DNA of 64,000 nt. Origin: JAJPKK01 sp963787675. GTDB taxonomy: Bacteria; Pseudomonadota; Alphaproteobacteria; Rhizobiales; Xanthobacteraceae. Shown here in pieces: positions 34,679-43,627 of this stretch. The stretch is from assembly GCA_963787675.1 (NCBI GenBank), contig CAWBDV010000007.1, forward strand, positions 1,364,001-1,428,000, read 5' to 3'. The notes below the pieces were generated by a model, which worked only from the letters and a program-made list of their open reading frames with translations, was not told where the DNA came from and searched no databases. Position 1 is the stretch's first letter. Each line of letters begins with the position of its first letter. Both the position numbers and the translations under genes were made by a program.

Positions 34679-34810
34679 GATTCGAACCGCACCCGCGCGA
34701 TCACTAACAGGACCTCTTTCCTGAACGCAAGCATGGAGTAGGCAAATCCGAACGAATCGGCCTAATATACTGCGAGTAAGAGGTTTTTTGAACACGCGTT
34801 GATTCGAGTC
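34679..34810. promoter_or_regulatory. GANTC (CcrM methylation) sites upstream of ctrA
   Basis: GATTC at 34679-34683, then GATTC and GAGTC directly abutting at 34801-34805 and 34806-34810, lie 80-210 bp upstream of the ctrA start. In Caulobacter a GANTC site in the ctrA P1 promoter couples expression to replication-fork passage through CcrM. Placement here suggests the same logic, by inference. Confidence 0.5.
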
Positions 34811-34909
34811 ACACTTTAATAGTCGGGTCTAACCGACTTACACGATCCGCCCAAATGCCGTCACCGGGCGAGCCGTGCCGTTGGCCTCATGGACGGTTGC
34901 TGGCAATGA

Positions 34910-34937
34910 TTAACGATGCCGCTTAACAGGCAGTTAA
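34910..34937. promoter_or_regulatory. CtrA-binding site upstream of fliI
   Basis: TTAA at 34923-34926 and 34934-34937 are separated by exactly seven bases, the full CtrA recognition pattern. An additional TTAAC half-site lies at 34910-34914. The site is 54 bp before the fliI start and about 330 bp from the ctrA start, so fliI is the more natural target; ctrA autoregulation is also possible. Confidence 0.7.
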
Positions 34938-34990
34938 TGTGAAGTCTTTGTTTAAACTGAAAGCCAACTTCGTAACCGCGGCGAGGAACA

Positions 34991-36313
34991 ATGAAGGCTC
35001 TGGCCGAGCAGATTGCGGACCTTGATGCCGCCGAAATCTATGGCCGGGTGGTGGGCGTGCGCGGTCTCCTCGTGGAAGCCGCCGGGCCGTTAGCCGCCAT
35101 GTCGATCGGCGCGCGGGTCACGATCGAAACGGCGAACCGCATCATCCCCTGCGAGGTGGTGGGATTTTCCGGCACCAACGCTTTGCTGATGCCGTTTGCT
35201 TCGCTCGACGGCGTGCGCCGCGGCTGCCGCGCCGTGGTGAACGCGGTCGCGACGGCGGTGCGGCCATCGCGCGGGTGGCTCGGCCGCGTCGTCAACGCCA
35301 TGGGCGATCCGATCGACGGGCGCGGCCCGTTACCAGCGGGCACGTCGCCGGCGCCTTTCCGCAATGCGCCGCCGCCTGCCCATGCGCGCCGGCGTGTCGG
35401 CGCGCCGCTCGACCTCGGCGTGCGGGCGCTCAACACGTTCCTTACGTGCTGTAGCGGCCAGCGGCTCGGCATCTTCGCCGGGTCCGGCGTCGGCAAATCG
35501 GTGCTGCTGTCGATGCTCGCCCGCAACGTGGCGGCCGATATTTCAGTCATCGGCCTCGTCGGTGAACGCGGCCGCGAGGTGCAGGAGTTCATCCAGGACG
35601 ATCTCGGTGAAAAAGGCCTTGCCCGCTCCGTGGTCGTGGTCTCGACGTCGGATGAGCCGGCCCTGATGCGCCGCCAGGCCGGCTATCTCACGCTTGCGAT
35701 CGCCGAATACTTTCGCGACGAGGGCGGCGATGTGCTGGTGTTGATGGATTCGGTGACCCGGTTCGCGATGGCGCAGCGCGAGATCGGCCTCTCGGCCGGC
35801 GAACCGCCGACCGCCAAAGGCTACACGCCGACGGTCTTCACCGAGCTGCCGCGACTTCTCGAGCGCGCGGGCCCTGGCACCAGCGACGGCTCGATCACGG
35901 GTATTTTCACCGTGCTCGTCGACGGCGATGATCATAACGAGCCGGTGGCCGACGCGGTGCGCGGCATCCTCGACGGTCACATCGTCATGGAACGTGCGAT
36001 TGCCGAGCGCGGCCGTTACCCGGCGATCAATGTGCTCAAGTCGATTTCACGCACCATGCCGAAATCAGCCGACCCCGCCTACGTGCCGGTGATCCAGCGG
36101 GCACGCCAGGTCATGGCGACTTATGCGGATATGGAGGAGCTGATCCGCCTGGGCGCCTATCGCCCAGGTTCGAGCGCCGAGGTCGACGAGGCCATTCGCC
36201 TCCACGATCCGCTCGAAGCCTTCCTCGCACAGGCCAAGGAGGAGGCGACCGGCATCATGGACGGCTACGCCCGATTGGAAGAAATCATGGGATCGGTGGA
36301 AACCGAAAACTAA
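34991..36313 (+). CDS. fliI: flagellar export ATPase FliI
   Basis: 440 residues. F1-ATPase-beta-like type III export ATPase with Walker A GSGVGKSVLLSM near residue 168, Walker B VLVLMDSVTRFAMAQRE and PPTAKGYTPTVFTELPRLLERAG. The N-terminal beta-barrel begins GRVVGVRGLLVEAAG. It drives export of flagellar subunits. fliJ follows 90 bp downstream on the same strand. GAGGAACA precedes the ATG. Confidence 0.95.
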   Translation: MKALAEQIADLDAAEIYGRVVGVRGLLVEAAGPLAAMSIGARVTIETANRIIPCEVVGFSGTNALLMPFASLDGVRRGCRAVVNAVATAVRPSRGWLGRVVNAMGDPIDGRGPLPAGTSPAPFRNAPPPAHARRRVGAPLDLGVRALNTFLTCCSGQRLGIFAGSGVGKSVLLSMLARNVAADISVIGLVGERGREVQEFIQDDLGEKGLARSVVVVSTSDEPALMRRQAGYLTLAIAEYFRDEGGDVLVLMDSVTRFAMAQREIGLSAGEPPTAKGYTPTVFTELPRLLERAGPGTSDGSITGIFTVLVDGDDHNEPVADAVRGILDGHIVMERAIAERGRYPAINVLKSISRTMPKSADPAYVPVIQRARQVMATYADMEELIRLGAYRPGSSAEVDEAIRLHDPLEAFLAQAKEEATGIMDGYARLEEIMGSVETEN

Positions 36314-36403
36314 CATTATGGGGGCATCCTTCGCGGAATTTCGGTGCCACGCGGCCGGCCGTTTTCGGTTGCGAGTGGCTGGGGTGGTCGGGAGTAAAGG
36401 TCA

Positions 36404-36820
36404 ATGAAGTCGCGTAACACGCTGATCCGCCTTAAGAAATTCCAGCTGGACGAAAAGCGGCGCAAGGTCGCCCAGATCGAGGCCATGATCGCCGACTTCC
36501 AGCGCATGGCGACCGATCTCGATCGCGAGATCCTCTCCGAGCAAGAGCGGGCGGGCATTCACGATCCCGCCCACTTCGCCTATCCGACTTACGCCAAGGC
36601 GGCGATCACGCGGCGCGAGAACCTCAAGCGCTCCGCCGACGAACTTGTGGCTCAGCTCGACGAGGCCAAGCTCGCACTTCAGGAAAGCTTCGAGGACCTC
36701 AAGAAGATCGAGTTACTCGACGAGCGAGACCAGGTGCGTGACCGCGCCGCCGAAGATGCCCGCGAGCAACATGACCTTGATGCGATGGGCGCGCTGCGCG
36801 CCCGCAGCGCTATCGCCTGA
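36404..36820 (+). CDS. fliJ: flagellar export chaperone FliJ
   Basis: 138 residues, almost entirely a long helical hairpin rich in Arg, Glu, Asp, Ala and Leu (LIRLKKFQLDEKRRKVAQIE at the start, KLALQESFEDLKKIELLDE later). This size and position behind fliI identify FliJ, which sits in the FliI ring and couples it to the export gate. Sequence conservation in the family is weak, so context carries much of the call. Confidence 0.85.
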   Translation: MKSRNTLIRLKKFQLDEKRRKVAQIEAMIADFQRMATDLDREILSEQERAGIHDPAHFAYPTYAKAAITRRENLKRSADELVAQLDEAKLALQESFEDLKKIELLDERDQVRDRAAEDAREQHDLDAMGALRARSAIA

Positions 36821-37012
36821 GTCGGCCATCTCGCCGTAGCTACCCATTCACCTCCACTTTTCCACGGTGGGGCGAGGTGAATTCGGTTTGAACTCGCGAT
36901 TCCTTTTGCCGCTGAATAATACCGGCGATTTTGTTTCTCGACGGCCGGCGCTCGCCCGGCGATAATCGATTGCGGCCGCGGCCGATCGCCGCGAGTGGGG
37001 GCCGTGCTGGAC

Positions 37013-37564
37013 ATGCTGACCACGACGGAACTCGTCTGGCTGCTCGCGGCCATCGCGAAGGGCGACCAAGCCGCCTTCGAGCGACTCTATGAAGCGACCC
37101 GGGCGAAACTCTACGGCCAAGTGCTGCGTATCTTGCGACGAGCCGACCTGACGGACGAGGTCATTCAGGAGGTTTATCTGAAGGTCTGGAGTTCCGCCGG
37201 GCAGTTCAACCCGGCCGTTGCGTCCCCGGTCACCTGGATGATGGCGATCGCCCGCAACCGCGCGATCGATCTCGTGCGCAAGAAGACTGAAAGTTCTGTC
37301 GAGGAAGAGCCGGAGGTGCAGGAGGTTGCCGCCGAAACTCCCGATCCGCTCGCCCAGCGCGAAATGAGCGAGGACCTCAAACGGCTGCTCGCGTGCATGG
37401 GAGAGCTCGACGAGGAGCGCCGCCGCATGGTGCTGCTCGCTTATTACAGCGGCTTGAGCCGCGAGCAACTCGCGGCCCAGTTCGACGTTCCGGTCAACAC
37501 GGTCAAGACGTGGCTGCGGCGCTCGCTCATCGAAATACGGGAGTGTCTCGGGCATGACGCTTGA
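37013..37564 (+). CDS. ECF RNA polymerase sigma factor (SigK/RpoE type)
   Basis: 183 residues from ATG 37013 (GTG 36995 is an alternative). Region 2 is seen in AFERLYEATRAKLYGQVLRI and EVIQEVYLKVW, with VTWMMAIARNRAIDLVRKK at its end; region 4 is in MVLLAYYSGLSREQLAAQF and VNTVKTWLRRSL. The next gene, an RskA-type anti-sigma factor, overlaps it by 11 bases, a standard pairing. The inducing signal is unknown; relatives respond to oxidative or photo-oxidative stress. Confidence 0.9.
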   Translation: MLTTTELVWLLAAIAKGDQAAFERLYEATRAKLYGQVLRILRRADLTDEVIQEVYLKVWSSAGQFNPAVASPVTWMMAIARNRAIDLVRKKTESSVEEEPEVQEVAAETPDPLAQREMSEDLKRLLACMGELDEERRRMVLLAYYSGLSREQLAAQFDVPVNTVKTWLRRSLIEIRECLGHDA

Positions 37565-38426
37565 TGAATCCCCGATGGATCCGGGCACGAGCCACGATGC
37601 GCTCGCCGCCGAATATGTGCTCGGCACACTCGATGGAGCGGAGCGCGACGAGGCGATCGCGTTGATGGAGTCAGACCCTAGCTTCGCGGTGCGGGTGCGC
37701 CTGTGGGAGCGCCGGCTCGGCGAACTTCATGCGCTCGCGGGCGGAGTTGAGCCGCCGGCTTCCGTGTGGGATGCGATCAAGGCACAGCTGCCGGAGCTAC
37801 CTCCGGGTGAACCGCTGCGTCTGCCGGAATTGCCGCGGCCGATCCAAGTGACACTGCTGCCGGATGAAAATGTCGTCGACCTTGTGACTGTTCGAATGAT
37901 GCGGTGGCGATCGATTGCCGCGGCCTGCGGGACGATGGCGGCGCTGCTCGCGCTGTTCGTCGTCACGTCGGCGGTCGCGCCGACGATGTTGCCCGACGCG
38001 TTGCGGCCGAAGCCGCGCGTCATCGTGCAGACGGTCGAAGCGCCGAGCCCGGCGCCGCCGCGCTACGTCGCGGTGCTCCAGCGCGATGCCACGTCTCCGG
38101 CCTTCATCCTGACCGTTGATCTCGACAATCGCAGCCTCACCGTGCGCCGTGTCAGCGCGGAAAACGAGCCCGGCATGAGCTACGAGCTGTGGCTTGTCTC
38201 CGACAAATTCCCGGCGCCGCGCTCGCTCGGCCTCGTCGGCGGCGGCGAGTTCACGCAGCCGAGTTCGCTCGCCACCTACGATCCGGCGAGCATCAGCGAC
38301 GCGACGTTCGCGGTCTCGCTCGAGCCCGAAGGCGGTTCACCCACCGGGACGCCGACCACGGTCGTCTATCAAGGCAAGCTCATCGAATCGACGCCGCCCG
38401 CGCCCAACCAGCCGCAAGCCCATTGA
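37554..38426 (+). CDS. RskA-like membrane anti-sigma factor
   Basis: 290 residues. The N-terminal zinc-less anti-sigma domain (ALAAEYVLGTLDGAERDEAI, then VRLWERRLGELHALAG) binds the sigma factor. A single membrane helix (IAAACGTMAALLALFVVTSAV, near 120-140) leads to a periplasmic RskA domain with PGMSYELWLVSDKFPAPRSLG. It would hold the overlapping sigma factor inactive until the periplasmic part is cleaved or sensed. The C-terminus is Pro-rich. Confidence 0.9.
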   Translation: MTLDESPMDPGTSHDALAAEYVLGTLDGAERDEAIALMESDPSFAVRVRLWERRLGELHALAGGVEPPASVWDAIKAQLPELPPGEPLRLPELPRPIQVTLLPDENVVDLVTVRMMRWRSIAAACGTMAALLALFVVTSAVAPTMLPDALRPKPRVIVQTVEAPSPAPPRYVAVLQRDATSPAFILTVDLDNRSLTVRRVSAENEPGMSYELWLVSDKFPAPRSLGLVGGGEFTQPSSLATYDPASISDATFAVSLEPEGGSPTGTPTTVVYQGKLIESTPPAPNQPQAH

Positions 38427-38439
38427 TGGCTCGGGAAGA

Positions 38440-38556
38440 GTAGGGTGCGCAAAGCGAAGCGTGCGCACCTCCGCGCAGCGACGCGGCAGCCGCGTGTTGT
38501 ATGGAGACTCCGCAGCGGTGCGCACGCGCGGACACGTCCGCGCTTTGCACACCCTA
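38440..38556. repeat. intergenic palindromic repeat, GTAGGGTGCGCAAAGC type
   Basis: The outer arms GTAGGGTGCGCAAAGC (38440-38455) and GCTTTGCACACCCTAC (38541-38556) are inverted copies with one mismatch. AGCGAAGCG follows the left arm. It fills the gap between two convergent genes and could act in transcription termination or mRNA stability. Confidence 0.85.
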
Positions 38557-38572
38557 CGCGCACCAATGCGAG

Positions 38573-39028
38573 TCACCCGCTAAGCGCGCCTTTCACGAGC
38601 GCCGAGGCCTTCGCGAAATCCATCTGGCCGGCGTATTTCGCCCGCAGCGCCGCGATCACCTTGCCCATGTCTTTCATACCGGCAGCGCCGGTGTCGCGAA
38701 TCGCTTCGGCGATCGCGCTTTTGACGTCATCCTCGGACATCTGCTTGGGCAGGTAGGACGAGATGATGGCGATCTCGTCGCGCTCCTGTTGCGCGAGTTC
38801 GGGGCGGCCGCCTTTTTCGTAAAGCTCGACGGATTCCTGCCGCTGCTTGATCATCTTCTGCAACAGGCTCAGCAGCTCGGCGTCGCCGAGCGGACCTTTG
38901 CTTTGCCCGCGCGCTTCGATGTCGGCGTTCTTGAAGGTGGAATTGACCAGACGCAACGTCGACACGCGCCGCTCGTCCTTCGCCTTCATGGCGTCCTTGA
39001 GAGCATTGTTGATGTCGTCGCGCAACAT
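38573..39028 (-). CDS. GatB/YqeY-domain protein
   Basis: 151 residues. The opening LRDDINNALKDAMKAKDERR and the segments ELLSLLQKMIKQRQESVELY, ISSYLPKQMSEDDV and MGKVIAALRAKYAGQMD are the YqeY signature. The domain resembles the tRNA-binding C-terminus of GatB, but the stand-alone protein has no proven role. It is divergent from carA with 95 bp between, the arrangement usual in rhizobia. Confidence 0.9.
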   Translation of the reverse strand: MLRDDINNALKDAMKAKDERRVSTLRLVNSTFKNADIEARGQSKGPLGDAELLSLLQKMIKQRQESVELYEKGGRPELAQQERDEIAIISSYLPKQMSEDDVKSAIAEAIRDTGAAGMKDMGKVIAALRAKYAGQMDFAKASALVKGALSG

Positions 39029-39123
39029 GGGTGACCTCGTTGGGCCTCGAGAAAAATTCGATTGTTCAAATCGCCTCGGACCCGCTTTGACGCGCCCATT
39101 GGCGATGGCTATGTAGAGCCCGC

Positions 39124-40344
39124 ATGATCGACAAACAAGACGATTTTACGCCCGGTTCCGCCGCGCGCGACGCGTCGGCATGGGCGGAGCCTGTCGCAAC
39201 CGCGGTGCTGGTGCTTGCCGACGGCATCGTGCTCGAAGGCATGGGCTTCGGCGCTGAGGGACACGCTGTCGGCGAGGTGTGCTTCAACACCGCGATGACG
39301 GGCTACCAGGAAATCCTCACCGACCCGTCCTATGCGGGCCAGATCATCACCTTCACGTTTCCCCACATCGGCAATGTCGGCACCAATGACGAGGACATCG
39401 AGACCGTCAATCTCGCGGCGACGCCTGGCGCGCGCGGCGTGATCCTGCATTCGGCCATCACCAATCCGTCGAACTACCGTGCCCGCCGCCATCTCGGACA
39501 GTGGCTGAAATCGCGCAGGATCATCGGGCTCGCCGGCATCGACACCCGCGCGCTCACGAGCCTCATTCGCACCAAGGGCATGCTCAATGCGGTCATCGCC
39601 CATGCGGCCGACGGGCGTTTCGATCTTGCTGCACTCAAATCCGAGGCGCGTGCGTGGCCCGGACTCGTCGGCATGGACCTCGTGCCGATGGTGACCTCGG
39701 GCCAGCGTTTCACCTGGGACGAGACGCCGTGGCAATGGAACGTCGGCTACGGCCGCCAGGAGGCGCCGCGGTTCAACGTGGTCGCGATCGACTATGGCAT
39801 CAAGCGCAACATCCTGCGGCTCCTTGCCGGCACCGGCTGCAAGGTGACGGTGGTTCCCGCCAAGACCTCGGCGCAGGACATCTTCGATCTCAAGCCCGAC
39901 GGCGTGTTTCTCTCCAACGGCCCGGGCGACCCGGCGGCGACCGGCGAATACGCCGTGCCGGTGATCCGAAAGCTCCTTGAAGCCCGGATGGCCACGTTCG
40001 GCATTTGCCTCGGCCACCAGATGCTCGGCATTGCGGTCGGTGGCACCACGATGAAAATGCATCAGGGCCATCACGGCGCCAATCATCCGGTGAAGGACCT
40101 GACCACCGGCAAGGTCGAGATCACCTCGATGAACCACGGCTTCGCCGTGGACCGCGCGAGCCTGCCGCCGCATGTCGAGGAAACGCATGTGTCGCTGTTC
40201 GACGGCTCGAATTGCGGCATTGCGCTTAAGGACCGGCCGGTGTTTTCGGTGCAGTATCATCCCGAAGCCTCGCCCGGTCCGCGCGACAGTCATTATCTCT
40301 TCGATCGCTTCGCGGAGCTGATGCGTCGCCATCGCGGTCATTGA
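39124..40344 (+). CDS. carA: carbamoyl-phosphate synthase small subunit
   Basis: 406 residues. The N-terminal domain begins TAVLVLADGIVLEGMGFGAEG; the class I glutamine amidotransferase has nucleophile Cys in FGICLGHQML and His/Glu in QYHPEASPGP. It supplies ammonia to CarB for arginine and pyrimidine synthesis. carB is not within this window. The N-terminus has about 25 extra residues compared with Escherichia coli, common in alphaproteobacteria. Confidence 0.95.
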   Translation: MIDKQDDFTPGSAARDASAWAEPVATAVLVLADGIVLEGMGFGAEGHAVGEVCFNTAMTGYQEILTDPSYAGQIITFTFPHIGNVGTNDEDIETVNLAATPGARGVILHSAITNPSNYRARRHLGQWLKSRRIIGLAGIDTRALTSLIRTKGMLNAVIAHAADGRFDLAALKSEARAWPGLVGMDLVPMVTSGQRFTWDETPWQWNVGYGRQEAPRFNVVAIDYGIKRNILRLLAGTGCKVTVVPAKTSAQDIFDLKPDGVFLSNGPGDPAATGEYAVPVIRKLLEARMATFGICLGHQMLGIAVGGTTMKMHQGHHGANHPVKDLTTGKVEITSMNHGFAVDRASLPPHVEETHVSLFDGSNCGIALKDRPVFSVQYHPEASPGPRDSHYLFDRFAELMRRHRGH

Positions 40345-40395
40345 GGCCCCAGCGGCGGCTCGACCTGCCGGCCGCAGCACGCTATCGAGACGGCC

Positions 40396-42087
40396 ATGAG
40401 TGTGCCCGCCTGGTTGAAACCCGAGAACAGCCCGGTTGCGCCGGCATTTTCCACCTGGCTCGACTTTGCGCCGAGCGCGGTCGCGAGCCGGTTCTTCATG
40501 CTGTGGTTCGTCATTCTCTATGCGGCGTTCCACGTTCTCTCGGGCGCATCGCTCGGCCTTTATCCGCAGACGCTGCTAACCTTTGTCTGGTCGATGCATC
40601 CGGCGGCTGGCTACGACGGCGCGCCGCCGCTTGCCGCGCTCATGGCCGCCGGCTGGTTCGCGATATTCCCGGTCAACGACTGGGCGTTCCACGTGCTGGC
40701 GATCGTCAACGCGGCGGTTGGCCTATTCACCACCGAACTGATCGCGCGGCGCTATATGCAGGGCGACAAGCGGCTCGTCGTGCTGCTGCTGCTGTTGCTG
40801 ACGCCGTTCTATCAGTTCTTCAGCGATCGTTTCGGCCCCGAAGAGACCATGCTGTCGACCTGGCCCCTCGCGACCTACTTTTTCCTGCGCGCGTTCGATA
40901 CGCGCGCATTGAAGTGGTCGGTAGCGGCGGGCGCTTTTGCCGGCCTTGCTGTACTCGGCAAGCACCATTCGCTCTTCCTGATTGCGGGATTCGTCGCAGC
41001 ATCGCTCGCGTCGCCCGAGCGCTTTGGCTATTTCAAATCGTCGTCGCCCTGGCTCTCCACGCTTGTCGGCGCGCTGGTGATCGCGCCGCACATCAAATGG
41101 CTCTACGCGGCCGGACAGTTGCCGATCGTCAACGACGGGAGCGGTGCTGCCGGCGCCGGACCTTCGATCGGCGAGCTGATAGTAAGCGCGGCGACCTCAC
41201 TCGGCACAGGCATCGCCTGCGTCGCAGTGCTGCTCGTCGTCTATTGGCTGGCGGTGCGTCCGAGCCGCGAGACGCTGCAAGACACTGTGCGGCCGGCCGA
41301 TCCCGCCGGGCGCATGCCGGTCCTGATTTTTGCCGTCGCGATGTTGCTGCCGATCGTCGTTGCGCCGTTCATCGGCCTTGAGCTGACGCCGCTCGCGACG
41401 ACACCCGCCTGGTTTCTGCTGCCAATCGTGCTGCTGAGGCCCGACAGCGCGAGGCTGACGCGCGTTGCCGCATTGCGCATGACGACGCTCGTCGTCGCGA
41501 TCACGCTCGTTGCCCTCTTCGCTTCGCCGTGGCTTGCGATCTACGCGCACGAACGCGGCACCAGCGAAGGGCGCGAATACTTCCGCGCGATCGGTGCCGA
41601 GGTGACGCAGGCGTGGCGCCTCGCCATGGTGTCGCCGCTCGCAGTCGTCATGGGCGACCGCGATCTCGTCAATGCCGTGGCGTTCTACAGTCCTGATCAC
41701 CCCGACGCGGTGCCCGATTTCGATCTCGCCCGCGCGCCCTGGGTGACCCCCGAGAGCTTGCGCCGCAGCGGCTTTGCGACGGTCTGCAGGGCGGATACGA
41801 GCTGCGCCGACACCGCCCGTCGCGAGGCCGGCACGTCAGACTTCCAGGTCATCACCTACGCCACCACCAGTCCCTATCGCGGCAAACCCGGCAAGCTTGG
41901 ACGCTTCATCTTCCTCCTGGTATCCCCGCAGCGGCCGCCGCTAGTCCGACCGCCGCAGGTCTTTCCGCCGCCGGCCCCACCTGCGCAGGTCACTCCACCG
42001 CCGCCGGTCTCGCCCTCGCCGGAGCCTCCGCCTGCGGAGGCCCCGCCCCAGCAGTCCTCGCCTCCGGAAGTCCCGCCCCAGCGATAA
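40396..42087 (+). CDS. GT39/ArnT-like membrane glycosyltransferase with Pro-rich tail
   Basis: 563 residues with about ten predicted membrane helices. The first periplasmic loop has HPAAGYDGAPPLAALM, in place of the usual D/E-E containing loop, and later PEETMLSTWPLATYFFLRAF. This resembles dolichyl-phosphate-mannose mannosyltransferase family proteins (PMT_2), which use polyprenyl-phosphate sugars. Substrate unknown. The last roughly 48 residues are dominated by Pro with Ala, Gln, Ser and Glu, likely a disordered periplasmic extension. It lies 51 bp after carA, so co-transcription is possible but functionally unlikely. Confidence 0.75.
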   Translation: MSVPAWLKPENSPVAPAFSTWLDFAPSAVASRFFMLWFVILYAAFHVLSGASLGLYPQTLLTFVWSMHPAAGYDGAPPLAALMAAGWFAIFPVNDWAFHVLAIVNAAVGLFTTELIARRYMQGDKRLVVLLLLLLTPFYQFFSDRFGPEETMLSTWPLATYFFLRAFDTRALKWSVAAGAFAGLAVLGKHHSLFLIAGFVAASLASPERFGYFKSSSPWLSTLVGALVIAPHIKWLYAAGQLPIVNDGSGAAGAGPSIGELIVSAATSLGTGIACVAVLLVVYWLAVRPSRETLQDTVRPADPAGRMPVLIFAVAMLLPIVVAPFIGLELTPLATTPAWFLLPIVLLRPDSARLTRVAALRMTTLVVAITLVALFASPWLAIYAHERGTSEGREYFRAIGAEVTQAWRLAMVSPLAVVMGDRDLVNAVAFYSPDHPDAVPDFDLARAPWVTPESLRRSGFATVCRADTSCADTARREAGTSDFQVITYATTSPYRGKPGKLGRFIFLLVSPQRPPLVRPPQVFPPPAPPAQVTPPPPVSPSPEPPPAEAPPQQSSPPEVPPQR

Positions 42088-42119
42088 TCTTGTGATTCCT
42101 TCGTTTGATCCCACCCCTG

Positions 42120-42241
42120 ATGTCAGGCCCCGCGCACGCGGGGCATCCAGTAACCCCCAAACTATCGAGGAAATAATGCGGTGCCCGAATCGGATGTCGG
42201 TGGTTACTGGGTCGCCCCGTCAAGCCGGGCGACGACAGGCC
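42120..42241. repeat. intergenic inverted repeat, CCAGTAACC type
   Basis: The arms CCAGTAACC (42147-42155) and GGTTACTGG (near 42212-42220) are perfect inverted copies, and a separate stem GCCCCGCG/CGCGGGGC lies at 42127-42144. Unlike the other repeats in the window it lacks the AGCGAAGC core. It fills the gap between two plus-strand genes. Confidence 0.7.
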
Positions 42242-42296
42242 GATGGATCGAGACGACGGGCTGATGGATTGATGGTGCGAAACTGCGCTAACCGCG

Positions 42297-43025
42297 GTGG
42301 CAAAAGCTGGTGACGCGACGGCAATGAAAGACTGGGTTGCCTATTATGATTCCGTGCATTCGATCTACGTGAATGCGCGCCATCGCGACGTGCATTACGC
42401 GCGCCTCGCCGACGAAATTGCGAGCTACGTGCCGTCGCCCTCTGCGGTCGTGCTCGATTATGGCTGCGGCGAGGCGCTCCATGCGGACCGGATCGCCGCA
42501 GTCGCGGGCCGGTTGATGCTCGTCGACGCGGCGCAAAGCGTGCGCGAACATTTGAGCGCGCGGTTTAAGGGGAATCCGAAGATCGCGGTGATCTCGGCCG
42601 ACGAAGCCGCCGGCGTGGCGCCCGAGTCCTGCGATCTCGTCGTGATGCACTCGGTCTCGCAGTATCTCTCAGCCGAGGAATTTGATCGTGCGGCGGCGTT
42701 GTTTTCCCGTCTGCTCAAGCCTGGTGGGCTCCTGCTCGTCGGTGATGTCGTGCCTCATGGTGTTCCGGCGGTATCGGATGCGGTCGCGCTGCTGCGCTTC
42801 GGCTGGCGTGACGGCTTCTTTCTCGCCGCGATCGCGGGCCTGTTCCGCACGTTCTTTTCCGATTATTGGCGGCTGCGCACCCGCATCGGCCTCACGCGCT
42901 ATACCGCGGGCGAGATGACGCGCAAGCTCTCCGCCGCGGGCTTCGACGTGACGCAGGCGGGGAAGAATCTTGGTCATCTGGGCACGCGCATGACCTTCCT
43001 TGCGCGCAAGAGGATCAGTTCCTGA
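42297..43025 (+). CDS. class I SAM-dependent methyltransferase
   Basis: 242 residues from GTG 42297; ATG 42324 is an alternative and neither has a strong RBS. The Rossmann-like SAM-binding core shows VVLDYGCGEALHADRI, acidic loop LMLVDAAQSV, and CDLVVMHSVSQYLSAEEF, with LLKPGGLLLVGDVV as the next strand. A helical insertion with hydrophobic character (FFLAAIAGLFRTFFSDYW) may bind a lipid or polyprenoid substrate. Substrate unknown. mobB follows 52 bp downstream, possibly in one transcript. Confidence 0.85.
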   Translation: MAKAGDATAMKDWVAYYDSVHSIYVNARHRDVHYARLADEIASYVPSPSAVVLDYGCGEALHADRIAAVAGRLMLVDAAQSVREHLSARFKGNPKIAVISADEAAGVAPESCDLVVMHSVSQYLSAEEFDRAAALFSRLLKPGGLLLVGDVVPHGVPAVSDAVALLRFGWRDGFFLAAIAGLFRTFFSDYWRLRTRIGLTRYTAGEMTRKLSAAGFDVTQAGKNLGHLGTRMTFLARKRISS

Positions 43026-43077
43026 CGTCGATCGCGCGTTGCACCCTGCGTGCGTCGCGAAAATCTATATATGGATC

Positions 43078-43614
43078 ATGCGCATTCTTGGATTTGCCGG
43101 CTGGAGCGGCTCGGGCAAGACGACACTGCTCGCAAAAGTGATCCCGCGGCTTGTCGCGCGCGGCTTCACCGTCTCGACGGTCAAGCACGCGCACCACGGC
43201 TTTGACGTCGATACGCCGGGCAAGGATTCCCATACTCATCGCGCTGCGGGTGCGACTGAGGTGCTGGTGGCGTCGGGAAAGCGCTGGGCGTTGATGCACG
43301 AATTGCGCGCGGCAAGCGAGCCGACCATTTACGACCTGCTGCAGAAGATGTCGCCGGTCGACTTTGTGCTCATCGAAGGTTTCAAGTCGGCGCTGCACGC
43401 TCGCATCGAGGTTTTTCGCAAGGAGGTCGGCAAGCCGGCGTTCCATCCCGAGAACCCGCATGTGGCCGGCATCGTCTCCGACACGCCGTTTCCGCACGCC
43501 GGCGTGCCGGTGGTGGACATCAATGATATCGAGGCAGTGGTCGAACTGGTTCTCGCCAAGGCGGAAAAACTCGACGCCGCGCTGGCGCGCTGGCGTGCCG
43601 CGGGGGGCGCCTGA
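43078..43614 (+). CDS. mobB: molybdopterin-guanine dinucleotide biosynthesis adaptor MobB
   Basis: 178 residues; the start is ATG 43078 (MRILGFAGWSGSGKTT). The P-loop is GWSGSGKTTLL, followed by VSTVKHAHHGFDVDTPGKDSHTHRAAGA, the typical MobB segment, and DFVLIEGFKS. MobB binds GTP and assists MobA in making the dinucleotide form of the molybdenum cofactor. A molybdenum hydroxylase is encoded at 58-61 kb. Confidence 0.92.
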   Translation: MRILGFAGWSGSGKTTLLAKVIPRLVARGFTVSTVKHAHHGFDVDTPGKDSHTHRAAGATEVLVASGKRWALMHELRAASEPTIYDLLQKMSPVDFVLIEGFKSALHARIEVFRKEVGKPAFHPENPHVAGIVSDTPFPHAGVPVVDINDIEAVVELVLAKAEKLDAALARWRAAGGA

Positions 43615-43627
43615 GCCCCGGGCGGGC

